NCBI RefSeq assembly: GCF_000002425.4
Contig: NC_037254.1
Span: forward strand, 18,364,405-18,428,404
Length of the DNA stretch: 64,000 nt
Reading direction: 5' to 3'
Origin: Physcomitrium patens
Lineage: Eukaryota; Streptophyta; Bryopsida; Funariales; Funariaceae
Of the stretch, positions 34,060-45,979 are shown in pieces. How positions within the stretch are numbered: position 1 is the first letter of the stretch; every line of letters begins with the position of its first letter. Below the pieces are notes generated by a model, which ran no database searches, had not been told where the DNA came from, and was given only the letters and a program-made list of their open reading frames with translations. The translations under genes were made by a program, and so were the position numbers.

Positions 34060-35040
34060 TTAAATAAATAGGAAAAATATTACTATTGGTCTTTTATGCT
34101 GATGATTTACTATTCATTGACAATTTTCAAAAGTGATTGAATTGATTCAAACAACAGCTTATATTCAAATTCAACATGTTAGAACTAAGTAAAGAAGACA
34201 TGACACTTTATTTAAAAGTAGAATGTACCAAACTTCTTGGAAACATCTTTATGACTCAATGTAGTTATATACTTTAGTTACTAAAATACTTTGGTATAAA
34301 AAACTATGTGCTTGGAACTACACTAATGTAGAAATAACTAAAGCTAATAGTTGATATGAATGCACAACCATGTGACCTTACATACTACCATTCTATGGTT
34401 GGAATATTGATCATTTTATAAAAATCTGCTTTGATATCTCTATAGAAATTAAAATCTACTTAAAATTTCTTACTTATCCTCAAGAATTGAATTTAATAAA
34501 AACCAATTAAATCATTAGATATATTAAACATACTTTAGACTAAGGCATTTTCTACCTATAAGAATCCAATATAAATATCATAAGATTTGTAGATATAGAC
34601 TTGAGAAGAAGTGTGACTAATAGTTGATTTATAATAGATCCATTTTCATGTTGGATTCTAGTCCCTTTACCTAGCTTTCAAAAAAACATCGTATAGTGGA
34701 AATGAACTTCTTTAAAGCTGAGTATATTCGATTATCTACCACTTCAAAGGAGGTGGCTTGGCTAGCCAAGCTTACTAGAGATATTGGCCTTCAAATCACT
34801 AGACTTACTTCCATCTATTATAAAAACAATAACAACATTTATATGGCAATGAATCTTGACATAAATTCTATGACAAAATATATTAATATTCATCATCATT
34901 TTAGACAAGAAAAAAATTGAAGTGACAAAATTATACTTCAATATATTCGTTTACTAGAACAAGTTGCTAACATTTTTATAAAGGCTTTGGAAAAAGAACT
35001 ATTTGAAAAATACAAGACAAAACTAAATTTCATGTCTTAT
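34060..35040 (+). pseudogene. Copia B reverse transcriptase C-terminal half and RNase H
   Basis: The RT active site reads F-Y-A-D-D-L-L-F near 34095. RNase H follows, its best open piece (34696-34920) carrying the A-E-Y-x-x-L-S-T-T-x-K-E-V-A-W-L stretch and ending near the H-H-H-F segment. Many stops. It continues the half at 26060-26606 in the same orientation and domain order. Confidence 0.8.
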
Positions 35041-35059
35041 TCAAAATTTCTATATTTTT

Positions 35060-35760
35060 AGCTCTATTATCTACATTGATTTACTTATTATCTCTAATTT
35101 CTGGAAAATCAAAAAAACTCTTATCTTTGGACAATTGCTCTATATCTACCTAAAGCTGCAATCAAAAGGCATTGATCATAGTATGCCACTCATTGAACTT
35201 TTCTACGATTTCTTCTAGATCCATTCTTTCAACTCTACTTTCTTTGGCCAACTTTCTCTTTTAATCTTCAACTATCATTTGCAATGAATACATGACTCTT
35301 AGAATTCTATCACTATATTTAAATTCTATTAATAATCTACATATTAATACTTCTATTATAAATAGCTTTGGTATTGAAATATAAAAAATAATCTATGTTT
35401 TAAAATTCTCTGATAATATCCAATAATACATGCTTTATTTTTACAAATATTTCTATCTTCTTAAATTTTCTTCTCTAATTTGCTATATTTAGTATAATTA
35501 TTTTCATAAAAATATCTAATTCCAAAATTCACCAATTTTGTATTTCTTCTTATATCTTTATACTCTATTACAAAATTACTTAGATACTTATAAAGACCTA
35601 CAACCTTCAAAGAATCTTGATCAATTTCTTTAGAATTATTACAACAACTCAAATAAGAATCTATTGATAAAACATTAATAATTCCTTTATTACAAAATCC
35701 AATCAATTCTTTCTTGCATACAACATTATAAATCCTTATCACTCTTTGGCTCTTCTACAA
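35060..35760 (-). pseudogene. Unidentified decayed coding relic
   Basis: Read on the minus strand, 35742-35461 is open for 93 codons. From about 35330 to 35060 a register broken by a few stops keeps a protein-like composition: alternating charged and hydrophobic residues, with stretches such as R-V-M-Y-S-L-Q-M-I-V-E-D and E-K-F-N-E-W-H. The bias differs from random AT-rich DNA. I recognise no retrotransposon motif. It follows directly on Copia B RNase H but points the other way. It may be a host gene fragment or part of another element. Confidence 0.35.
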
Positions 35761-35764
35761 TATA

Positions 35765-37196
35765 AGACATAATTATCAACCACAACCACATTGTTCAATA
35801 TACCAAAATCAAAATACAATTAATTGGCATAGTTTAGATACACTCAATTTAATACAAAGGGCAATAAGTGAACTCAAAATTCACAAAATTTAATCCATAC
35901 ATATTTCACCAACACTCCAAAAAAACCAAGAAAATAAGCACTAATTCATCTTTTATAAAGACTTCTTATTATGGAACTTACTCTACACAAAAGTGACTCT
36001 ACTCAATAGGATGTGATAGATAGGGCTTGCACAATAAATAGAACTACTCACCTATCACCACTTGATGTAATTATTATCTTAGAAAAAACAAGTTGAATCA
36101 AAATATCATTGTGCATTTGTCGGCAAAGAGACCTGACATCATTTTGTTAACTTTATGAAATTCCAATCTTATTGTATCTTTTTTTCTTTTTATTTATTTA
36201 TTTTTTTGTAAAATTGGTATGACTTGGCTAAGCTTACTAAACATGTAAAAATATTATGTATTATATTAAAAAAATATTATTTTTTATAATAATTTATTAA
36301 TTTTTTTCATAAGTTTAAACTATTTTTATAAATACATGTATAGTTTTTTGATAAGTTATATTCCAAAATGATTAAAAATGATACTTATATATTTATTTTT
36401 ATATAGTTTCAATCAAATTTATTAATTTTATTATATTTATTTTATTTTTATATTAAAATAAATTATATATATATAATAAATAAATATATTAGATACTGTT
36501 TTAAAATATAAATTACAAGATTAATGCACATTCACACTCATATAAAATATCTATTTAAAACCAACGTACAAGTATGTATAAAATATAATTTTTACTTATT
36601 TAAAATATTTAAAGTAATATTTATTTCAATAATTGATGATTTTAAAATTAAAATAATTTAAAACCATAATGAATTTGAAATAGTTGTTACTATTAATTAT
36701 ATTTGTCTTTGCATAAAAATAATATTAATCTAATTATAAAGTATAATTTTTGATTATATTTATTGATCCAAAAGATATTGTAGGATTACCTTTGACAAGC
36801 CTATAAAATAATATTATTTAAAAATAATCTCTCATGTTTTTATTATTATAGACTATATGATCATCTTTAATTGAATTCTATAGCCATTATTGATTTCTTG
36901 GATCTACAAAGCTTTAAGATTTTTTATGACAACAAATAAACTATTGTGTTGATTGAATTTTTTTTTATCTTTTTTACTATTAGTTATTAAATAATAATGT
37001 AGACATTGATGAATATATTGTACACAACCAAATATTTTCAAAAGATAAGATTTTAATACTAAGTATTGTACTACTACAATTAGCCAATAAGTTGCATCAA
37101 ATAACCATTATTGATAAGATAAAGGTTTATACCAATGCTATTATGAAGATGTTATGAAGCAAAAATATTGACATTATTATGTGGTGAATTAATTTC

Positions 37197-37225
<29 letters not shown>
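35765..37225. other. AT-rich DNA without recognisable genes
   Basis: No domain, exon or terminal repeat recognised. It ends in a (TA)n tract at 37201-37226. Confidence 0.45.
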
Positions 37226-37226
<1 letters not shown>

Positions 37227-37230
<4 letters not shown>

Positions 37231-37481
37231 AAATGATAAAGCAACCAAAATTTTTACTAAATCAACCCACATGTTTAAACTATCATTGTACCTTTTCAAC
37301 CCCATTTTCATTCCCAACCATTGCCCCCATTTCCAACGTTCCCAACCTCCTGCCTCCATTCTTAGCAATACTTAGGAATGTAGAATGGCTGCGAATATGG
37401 ATAGCACTACAAGAGTATAATGCTCGTTAAGATAGCATGGGTTGCTTTAATACAAATTTGGGTTGCTTTATCATTCTCTCT

Positions 37482-37483
<2 letters not shown>
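37227..37483. mobile_element. MITE with about 40-bp terminal inverted repeats, TA-flanked
   Basis: The left end reads AGAAAAATGATAAAGCAACC and the right end, reversed, AGAGAATGATAAAGCAACCC. Similarity continues for about 40 bp with a handful of mismatches. The element is about 257 bp and sits within a (TA)n tract that continues on both sides, so a TA target duplication is likely. Length, inverted ends and TA target fit a Tc1/mariner (Stowaway-like) non-autonomous element. The 65-codon open stretch inside is not convincing as a gene. Confidence 0.65.
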
Positions 37484-37512
<29 letters not shown>

Positions 37513-37516
<4 letters not shown>

Positions 37517-38405
37517 GTACAATGAATTATAAAGCATTAGTATTATGTTTATCAATTTGTAATAGCCAATAATGATAGAAAATGTATATTCTAAGGTCAA
37601 AATAATCTTGGTGTGCTAATGTTATGATTAAATTATTTATAATTATTTATAATTTTAAATTAACATTTATAGTTATTATAATTTTGATTATGCTAACTGA
37701 TAATAAAGTTTAAAATTTTAATTAAAAGATGACATCGTAAAGATTCTATTAGATTTTTTATTTATTTAAATGCAATATATTTAATTTAATTTAATTTTTT
37801 TCCTATTCAAATGTATTTTAAAATACTAAATTGAAATTAGAGTGAAAATTTCAAACATGATTTATTTGATTAGATGTACTAATAAACAGTTTTGTTAAAA
37901 TTATGAACTACTTTTTCTTTTTCTTTTTTTAGATGTAGCAATTCTGGTCATTGAGATTTCAAGTGAATGGATGTCACAATTGTAGAATCGAAGGATAATG
38001 CAAGATTGATGAAGCAGCAACACACAAACTAGTTGAAATTGTCACAGTAAGCAGAACCATTGAACGAAAAATGCATTGTTCTTATATTGAAACCAAGAAT
38101 AGGACACGCGGAACAGTAATAAATTACAGTAAAATAGCTTGCTACAAAAACTGTGTAGAATCCAAGTGTACAAAGTAAATTCGAGGAATGGTGTTGAAGA
38201 ATAATAAAAGTGGCAATCGGGTAATGTACGGTGTGGAATGAAACTAGCAAGCCGACCATCGGCGTGACGGTTTCTCCACCTCTGTAACTTGCAAACTTAT
38301 TTCAGAAATCCGACCTTGTATCGTATTGGGGTCTTCATTCATGGCTCAGCGAGTGGAAAGTCATGCACAGATCGTGATAAACAGCGCTGGCCGATGTGGG
38401 GGAAC
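37513..38405. other. AT-rich spacer, then 3' region of the next gene
   Basis: 37513-37930 is featureless AT-rich DNA. From about 37980 the composition rises toward gene-like, which fits the 3' untranslated region of the minus-strand gene ending at 38406. Confidence 0.4.
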
Positions 38406-40129
38406 TTAGTGGTGGATGATCCTGCCCAACAATCCCGACCTCCTCTTCGGCGCCGCTGTGTGGGTGGTGTCCAAGTCTGTGCCGGTTGTGGTTCCATCGA
38501 GGGAGTTATGGTGATGGTGCCCTGGAAGACCAGTATCCATTGAGTCAACCGTTGTGTTGTGAGTGTGGAGGCCATGCTCATTGTCAGATGATGATGAGGA
38601 CGACGAACTGCTGGTTCTGTTCAGCAAGCCGCCAGTCTTGTGACCGTGGTGGTGGTGGTGGTGACCCATAAGGTTGAGGTCCGATGGGTTGACGAATTCG
38701 CCAGCGGGTGCCTCGCAGTAGCTGCACATGACCGCAACGTTCACGTTATAGCATTTTCCCTCCAAAGTAAATACCGAATTGCAGACTGTGACAAATGGGG
38801 CTGCACTGAACGAAAAAAAAAATGAGATGGAACGAGGTTTGGAACTTACTTTCCGGTGGGAACCTCGACCATTCGGGTGACTGGAACCTCTCGGATAACT
38901 GGTACTCTGATTCTTTCCTCGATGTCCTCGACGATGACCCGGGGAACTCTCTCAATCCTCGGAGTATCGACATACTCGACCAAGGGTACCATGTCGGTTA
39001 CCTCACGCTCCTCAGGAACAACTCTGAGAAGAGGCAGTGAAACTACTAGAGACTTGTCCTTCATATTTTGAGTATGGATGATTTCATTATACTATTTGTT
39101 AAGTCGATATCGGATAACTTTAGATGTTATGATGCACTGCTACCATTGCTTGAGAAAATGATGCCTATTTCTTTCCATACCTTATTTCAAAATATGACTT
39201 ACCATTTTATATCAGTGTTACGCTTAGCTTGAATATGATCAAAGACGAAAGAAAGTATTTGTATTATTTTAGTTACTCCCTTTTATTTGGTCTTCTGAGC
39301 GGACTAGCAAACTTGAGTAATGAGATTTTTAAGGCTCTCTCAATGCGCGAAGTCTAGGACAAAGAGAAGTCGAAGCCTCACCTATACACAATCTCGATCC
39401 GCGACTTCGGCACATCTCTAATAATGGGTAAACGATCGACGTGTTGAACCTCATCCATAACAACCCTAGTCTTGGGCACAATGATGGTGCGCTCTTCATT
39501 CACAATCTCCTTCACGTAATCGGTCTTCTCCACAGTTCGCATCTCAGGGTATCGCTGAATGACCTGCACCCTGGTCTCATATTCCTTCGGCTGCAAAACA
39601 CATCAAGTCCAAGAGCTACAGACGGATATTGGATGTCACACAAGTACTTACATCGTTCCAGACTTAAAATTTCACCAACAGCACAGTAATCTTTACAACA
39701 TGATTGTCACCGGAGCAAGTTCACATGCATCACATCGGCGTCGCAATGTTTTCTACATGTGACGCTACAGCTGAATTTCAGGAGCAATAAGAGCCTGAGA
39801 TTTCTAGAAGGATGAAATGATATTTCGATGCTTACAAGGTTCCTTGCGTTGGGATTTGGGCAGAAGGCCTCTCCTTCGTTGCTGACAACAGTCCTGACTC
39901 CCTCTGCGCCATGTCGGCGTCGCATGCTTTCCTCATCGGAGCTGCTCAAAGAACTGCTGACGCTCCTGCTCCTGCTTTGTCCGGGGAGCCTCACGCGTCG
40001 GTGCCTGGGCCTTCCCACCCGCCCGGTAGCGGCGGCCTTGGCTGCCTCCATTCCTTGACCTGCTGCACCGCGACCCTCCATGCGAGCTGTTTCGGCGCCA
40101 ATGGCCGCACGCTCTCCTGCAGTTTCCAT
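38406..40129 (-). CDS. VP-repeat (alveolin-like) protein with dehydrin-like tail
   Basis: Exons 40129-39836, 39590-39382, 39023-38850 and 38805-38406. All introns are GT-AG and in frame, giving 358 residues. Residues 1-98 are Ala/Arg-rich with an RS-like stretch (50-72). Residues 103-225 are a repeat-like run of Val-Pro, Glu, Arg and Ile (for example I-I-V-P-K-T-R-V-V and V-P-V-I-R-E-V-P), resembling repeats of alveolins and articulins, the membrane-skeleton proteins of protists. Residues 230-260 hold Cys at 234, 244, 253 and 256. The tail has His6 (274-279), a Ser9 run followed by acidic residues (287-302, like a dehydrin S-segment), His4 (322-325) and a basic end (345-358). The start is the first in-frame Met after a stop. 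The third intron is only 44 nt. Function unknown; a cytoskeletal or stress-protective role is inference. The exon model is stronger than the name. Confidence 0.75.
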
Positions 40130-41070
40130 CTCCTTGCAGGTTTTAAGAGATTCCTGTTTTCGAACTGAGTTACGAAAGAAACTCGACAGTGATTAGTGCC
40201 TGCACTTACCAGATTTACACTTTTATTAATATATTGACCAGTGAGGGATAATGAACCTGTTACTCGAATCAGCCAATAATAGTTTATTCAGCTTTTACAG
40301 AACGTTGGCATGAGACACATTGTTGGACAAGTTATGATCTACAGTCACGAATGCAATGTGCGCACATTCTGACAACAGCAGCCGAACCAAGCAAGCCGCA
40401 CATTCAAAACACCAATGTAGGTACCTTCTGTGGCCGAAATCGCTCAAGGATTGCTCACAACTCCAGAGGAAGCCGACGCGGTGATGCTGACAACAATCCA
40501 ATATGTACACAACTGCGCAGACTGCTAGAAGCTCAGAAGAGGGGAAGAGGATTTTTATGCTCTACAGGTAGGAGTCGAAGCACTGAAACAAGTCACTTCG
40601 GGCGATGTTCGAGACGAGATTTTCTGGTGTAGAATGAAGTATGAGGAGCTCTGGGGACTACTACTTAACTGCGAGACACACACAGCAAAGCCATTTTGAA
40701 GAACTCTCCTGCAGCAGAAGAACAACACGTGTGATGAAGGCCGAATGCGGAGGGATTAAGCCCGAGATCCCACTTCACTATTTTGCGCTTTTCACTGATT
40801 TGAGGCAAAGTCTCTCTAGATTGGACATGTGTACAATACAGAACCTGCTTGAATTGGTGACAAGTCCTATGCCAGTGCGCTACCTGTAGCTAGTGGCGTG
40901 ATGGCATGAAGTCAACACCAGTCCCTAAAACTGAAACGAAATCATAAAATGTGATTATAGAAGTTAATATATTACTGTAGGGAGCAGAGATCAATGGTCC
41001 TGACATCCGTTCCATCAGCAAAAAGTCCAACTCATAACATCAATAATAATTCGATGATTCAGCATGAATA
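40130..41070. other. Upstream region of the VP-repeat gene
   Basis: Moderate GC, with short open stretches on both strands that do not resemble known proteins. It probably contains the 5' leader and promoter of the minus-strand gene. A 3' splice-like site (CTCAG near 40170) leaves room for a leader intron. Confidence 0.35.
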
Positions 41071-41355
41071 CTAGCCATGAGCTATAGTTGTTTGTTTTTG
41101 TGTCCTGGAGTTATTAAGCGCAACCACCCAGTTTAGATTTCCCAAAGCCACAGCTTTCATTAAAACGATCCCACCATGAGATTCTCCCAAGACTTCATGC
41201 CTTTCAACGTAAAATCGTCGCAGGGGTGGTGTGATAACCAACCAAGCGGAACCGATCGCGAAACCAACAAGAAGTTGTGAGAAATGAGGAGAAACAGCCG
41301 TCGACACATGGCGCAAGGTATAGCCAAGGACTAGGTCACCGGCTGGCCACCGCAT
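41071..41355 (-). CDS. Possible small membrane protein, unidentified
   Basis: A 94-codon ORF beginning with ATG just after a good 3' splice-like site (CTTTTCAG ending near 41370). Residues about 25-45 form one hydrophobic segment bounded by basic residues, so a single-pass membrane protein is conceivable. GC content is gene-like. I recognise no family, and an in-frame stop just upstream excludes extension through the acceptor. It might instead be a non-coding or 5' region. Confidence 0.35.
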   Translation of the reverse strand: MRWPAGDLVLGYTLRHVSTAVSPHFSQLLVGFAIGSAWLVITPPLRRFYVERHEVLGESHGGIVLMKAVALGNLNWVVALNNSRTQKQTTIAHG

Positions 41356-41429
41356 CTAAAGACACCCTGAAAAGGTGTTCATTTACCGCAAACCGCAAGC
41401 TGGAGGGGAATCAGGCTTGCCATATCTGG

Positions 41430-41672
41430 CTAATCAGCAAGCACTATTGCAGGATTTGGCGACAATTGGAAGGGTAAGCTGGTGTCAGATCGTTGTCCGT
41501 GGTCCTTCATCCGCCAGGTCGCAGTGGGCACTTTTACAGGCCATGCGGTCTCCTGCGGGACATCCATGTGTCTCTCATCGGTGATGCTCATGGGCTTCAT
41601 GGAAGTGGTGACAACTTTTGGTAGATTCATCTTCGGAGCAAGCGTCGCACGAAGCAACGGACGCATCGGCAC
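41430..41672 (-). CDS. Possible short exon or ORF, unidentified
   Basis: 80 codons open on the minus strand in GC-rich DNA, Pro/Thr/Met-rich. The overlapping + frame (41482-41835) is longer but of poor composition. It could be an upstream exon of the transcript carrying 41071-41355; I could not find a frame-preserving splice joining them. Confidence 0.2.
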   Translation of the reverse strand: MPMRPLLRATLAPKMNLPKVVTTSMKPMSITDERHMDVPQETAWPVKVPTATWRMKDHGQRSDTSLPFQLSPNPAIVLAD

Positions 41673-41849
41673 GCAGTCAAGCCAGCAACGAGGGAGGGCG
41701 GGCGAGTTAGCTTTGTGTGAAGTTTGTGGGATGCTCGAAGGAGCTTCTTTGTTGAAAAACGAGATTCATGGACCAGGCACAAGTGTGGAGGACGAACCGA
41801 AGAAAGGTCTTGTATATATTTTAAAAATAAATTAAAAAGATGTATATAT

Positions 41850-44200
41850 ATATATGGTTTTAAAAAATTTGTTAGAATCTTATATGGACATGGTTTTTAT
41901 TTGGAGATATAAGTTGGCAATTTAAAGATTTTTGAGTTTGAAAAATGGTGTATCAATCCATGTAAAGAAGACAAGACCATTTGTATTATTTGATTTTTTT
42001 TTTCCTAATTTATTCTCTTTTTTTAATTTCTTAAAATAATTCATTTAATAATTACTAGAAATTGATAATCTTATAAGTGTTATAATAAAAAATTTAAATA
42101 CAAAGTTTTATTATATATTTATTGTATTGGTACATTTAAAATAACAGATTGGCAAAAAATATTTTTTGATCTAAAAATGATTTGAGTATTTTTTTATTTA
42201 AAAAAATGAATTTAAAAATAAATAGCTTATGTATTTTTAGATTAAAAAATATTTTTTCATTTATTATAAAACTTAAATCATATAAATAATATTATTTAAA
42301 AATTAGAATTAAATACGAAATGTTAATTATAGTTTTTTTATAACTTTTAAATTAATATAAATAAAAAAATGATATAAAGGATCTTTTATTGAAAAAATAT
42401 CAAAATCTTTTTAAATTTAGAGAACTAATTTTTTTAAATGAACAAACATATTTTATTTTTGAAGTTGATATAAATATTGATTTAAATATGAAAATAAAGT
42501 AGCATTGAAGTTCTTTAATTTTTTTAAAAAATATACTAAAAAATATTTATAGATAGAATAATGAATAAAATCGAAAAAAATATAATTAAAATTTATACAA
42601 ATATATTCTATTGATACCATTAAAATATTTATTTATATATATATAAATAATATAATAATATATAAATAAATTTAAAAATATTCTTACAATATCAAGAACC
42701 AAATATTTTTATAAGCATGACAAATAAAAGATCTCTTTTATTCTAAAACCAATTAAAAGTAAGCAATGTAGAAATATACAATACTATAAGTTTACAATCA
42801 CTAATGACATAACAAAAATAAGAATTCTATAAAATTTAAAATAGAATAATTATTAAAAAACTTAACCACTAATAAAATTTAAATAAGATTTTTTTTTTAT
42901 CTAATCATGTTTTAACATATTAAAAATATATATATTTCATCACACCTAATTTTTGTATTTTAAGATACACAATGTAAGAAGTTTGTGTTGATTGATGTTT
43001 CAAAAATAAAGAAGCTAGTATCACCACATGTAACTATTCATTTAGTCTAGATTTGAGATGATAGATAATAAAGTACAATTTTAATTTAAGAACATAAATA
43101 ATTTTTTTTTTAGCAAAAATTTCTATTTTAAAAAAAGCACTTAAGATTAAAGGATTCTTTTTTAATATTATAGATGATAAAAGTTATTAGTAAGTTTTTC
43201 AAGATATGTTCCATTCGCAATCAAATAACTAATTTTTAATTATTTTTTTGAGATAAAAAAGTTTTCAAAAAAAAAATAAAACATACAAATCATATTAATA
43301 AGATATTTTTCATAGATACCTATAATTAGTGGTATAATTATTTTATTTAATAATAGAATTAAGTAGAAATAAGATAAATTTTTAATAACTTTTTGAAAAA
43401 AATTTAGATAAAAATTTAATTTTATACATATTTATAAGTAATAAATAGGTTAGAAATTGATGACAAGAAAAATAAATAATTACCTAAATCAATATTGTTT
43501 GCAACTTTGGCAATACACCACTCATTGAGAGAAAATTGCTACTTTGCAAGTACTTATGTATAAAAGTGATCTTAATCACCAAAAATAAGATAATGCATAT
43601 CATTGCATTTTAAAGGACTCATTAAGATGAGAGAATGACTATTGCATAAGACTTGAGTATTTATTTAGATATCAACTAGCAATTGAGTTTTAACTTTAAA
43701 TTTATATAATATTTAAATCAAAAATTAAGTTTATTGAAATATCACTTTTAACTTCTATTTTATCATGATTTTTATCTTTTTTTTAAATAACAAAATTCAA
43801 TACTAAATAATTTAGAATATTTTTGAAATTCTTTTTGGTCTATATAAAGAAAATATAATGTAATGTGTATTGCAATCAATAAAATTGGTATTTTATATAA
43901 AGTCAATTTTTTAGTATTCTTACATGCTTTAAAATTTCAACAACTTGTAATTAATATCAAGTAGAATGATATTACACTTATTAGCTATTTTTTCTATTGA
44001 TTGCAATATAATATAAAAAAATTGATGTTATATTTACTTGATCCTCAAACCAGATACACTAATGCCATGTGATTTACATAAAAAGAAAAACGTGTTACTA
44101 AGTAAGTAATATTAATACTTATTCAAAGCATATACCATTGCATTATTATTATTATTATTATTATTTTATAGTAGTATAATTCTTCTCAACAAAATTTTTC
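41850..44200. other. AT-rich DNA with no recognisable gene
   Basis: Very AT-rich with stops in all frames and an (ATT)n tract at 44142-44166. No domain or terminal repeat recognised. Confidence 0.5.
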
Positions 44201-44219
44201 TAAACAGAATTCAATAGTT

Positions 44220-45590
44220 TAGGAATATAAGAAATTGGCTAGTCGCACTTCTATTTTGGATTTTGGGCTAATATCACCTCTATTGCTTTATTTGAAGCAT
44301 TTGTGCACATGTAGAACTCTAGGTCTTATTTGAAAGAAATTAAAATAAAACATTCTAGTATCACTTTTTAATCTCATTTGAAGCTTCCTTACATTTTTTT
44401 GACTAGGTGAACTCTTTAGCCTTCTTTATGAACTTGGTGATTAATTTGATGATATAAGTATAAAATCAGATATAGCACTTGTTGAATTGGGCAAATCTAT
44501 TAAACACTAAAACATTACTTGGCCTTTTGAACTGATTCATATTTTCTATTTTCTTGATTTATTTTGGATAAAAAAATTACTTCTTTTAGATACCTCATAG
44601 CCCAATATGATATCCAAATAGACCAATAGTGAGCATTTTTTTAGATTCAAGTTTATGTCAGATTCTTGATACTTTTCAAAACACAACTGTAACTTATCTA
44701 AGTGACTAGTTATATAACTATAAACACTAAAATCATCTAAGAATAGTTTCATGAAATTACAAATAAAATCACAAAAAAATTTATTTACTACCAATTAGTA
44801 GGTCAATAGAGCATTTTTCAGTTCAAAGGGCATGACTATTCATACAAATGTAATTTTGTACCTATCTTCTAGAGCTATTTGAATCTAATCATAGTTCAAA
44901 TATCCATCTAGGAAAAAATACACCTTGTGCTCTACCACAATATTCAATACTTCTTAAATAAATGGTAATGGATACAAATTCTTTTTAATAGCAATATTTG
45001 ATTTTCTAAAATCAATACATATATGCAATTTTTAATTTTTTTTGGCACTATGACAATAAGTGAGAATCATGTGGCAACACTCAATGATGTTATAAATCTA
45101 GCTTGCAATAGTTTTTTTAGGTTATGCTTTATAATATTGATATAGTTCAAATTCATTTGATATCTAGCCTAATGTACTAGTTGCATATCCTTCTTTAACT
45201 CAATTTGGTGTTGTACTATTAAAAAAAGGCTTTTCTTCAAATCTTTGTATATCTACTCAAATACATCCTTGTACTTTCAAAAGAGTAATTTTTCCTATCC
45301 TACAAACTCTTCACTGATGTAAACATTGATTCTTAAGTACTAGAGGCCGTCATTAGTCTTCAATTTCTTTTTTTCAAGTGCTCTAATTTTTGTAAGGACA
45401 AGGCAATAAATTTTCATTTTTTAATATTTATTTGAATAAGAATCTTATCCACTTTAATATTTTTTTTATAAACTTAAAAAATTAGTTTAGATAGGGCTAT
45501 TTTGTTCCTTCTATTAATTCTTGTTCTTTATCAATCTAAAAAAATATCATTTTTCTAATAGCCAATACATTTTTTTTGATAGCCAACCAA
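44220..45590 (-). pseudogene. Ty3/gypsy reverse transcriptase relic (second lineage)
   Basis: The best piece (44794-44546) reads F-L-D-D-F-S-V-Y with the following L-C-F-E-K and L-K-K-C-S blocks of gypsy RT. Upstream, about 45230-44800, are decayed N-terminal RT blocks, including F-F-L-D-G-Y and M-P-F-E-L-K-N-A. Downstream, to 44220, is connection/RNase H-like sequence. F-L-D-D rather than Y-L-D-D places it in a different gypsy lineage from the young element, as in Athila/Tat-type families (inference). Confidence 0.75.
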
Positions 45591-45611
45591 TTTTCCTTCT
45601 CTTCATCTAAG

Positions 45612-45976
45612 GTAGATGAGAGGCATTGATAAGAGTGAAGAAGCCTTCTCTCTTACCTTTATTTTTACTATTCAATTAAAAAATTAAATGATAAAGTTCT
45701 ATAGGCCATGTGTAATTTTCAAAAACAATTTCTAACTTGTGCATTTTGTGGCCAACTTGTATCATAAGTAGTCAACATGTGCAACACATGGCTAACTTGT
45801 TGGCTAAGTTTTCAACCTATTAATTACCTATAAACATTGATAAAGTCAAATCGGCATCTATGAAGCTTCCAATGACCATCTCAGTAGAATATTATCAAAT
45901 TAATACACTTTTATGTACTTCTATCAAACTCTGCTTTTTATCCTAATTATTAATGTCAATATTGATGTTTGTGACA
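45612..45976 (-). repeat. Decayed LTR of the young gypsy family
   Basis: Aligns by eye with the 3' two-thirds of the 552-bp LTR as read on the + strand (GATAAGAGTGAAGAAGCC, GTGCAACACATGGC, final GTGACA). Its differences are mostly C-to-T and G-to-A. It appears to be a truncated or solo LTR. Confidence 0.75.
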
Positions 45977-45979
45977 TCA

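Larger units (their letters stand above)
22690..35040 (+). mobile_element. Ty1/Copia relic B, split by later insertions
   Basis: An old + strand Copia relic. The 5' LTR end and iMet primer site are at 22906/22907. Gag, protease and integrase remnants run to about 25.7 kb, and the first half of RT runs to 26606. The second half of RT and RNase H reappear at 34060-35040 in the same orientation. The interruption (about 26.61-33.94 kb) holds the young gypsy element plus roughly 950 bp of other DNA. The left LTR boundary is an estimate and no 3' LTR is recognised after 35040. Confidence 0.75.

Noticed and set aside
41482..41835. 117-codon + strand open frame
   Set aside because: It runs from GC-rich into AT-rich DNA without composition change at its ends, overlaps a minus frame, and matches no family.
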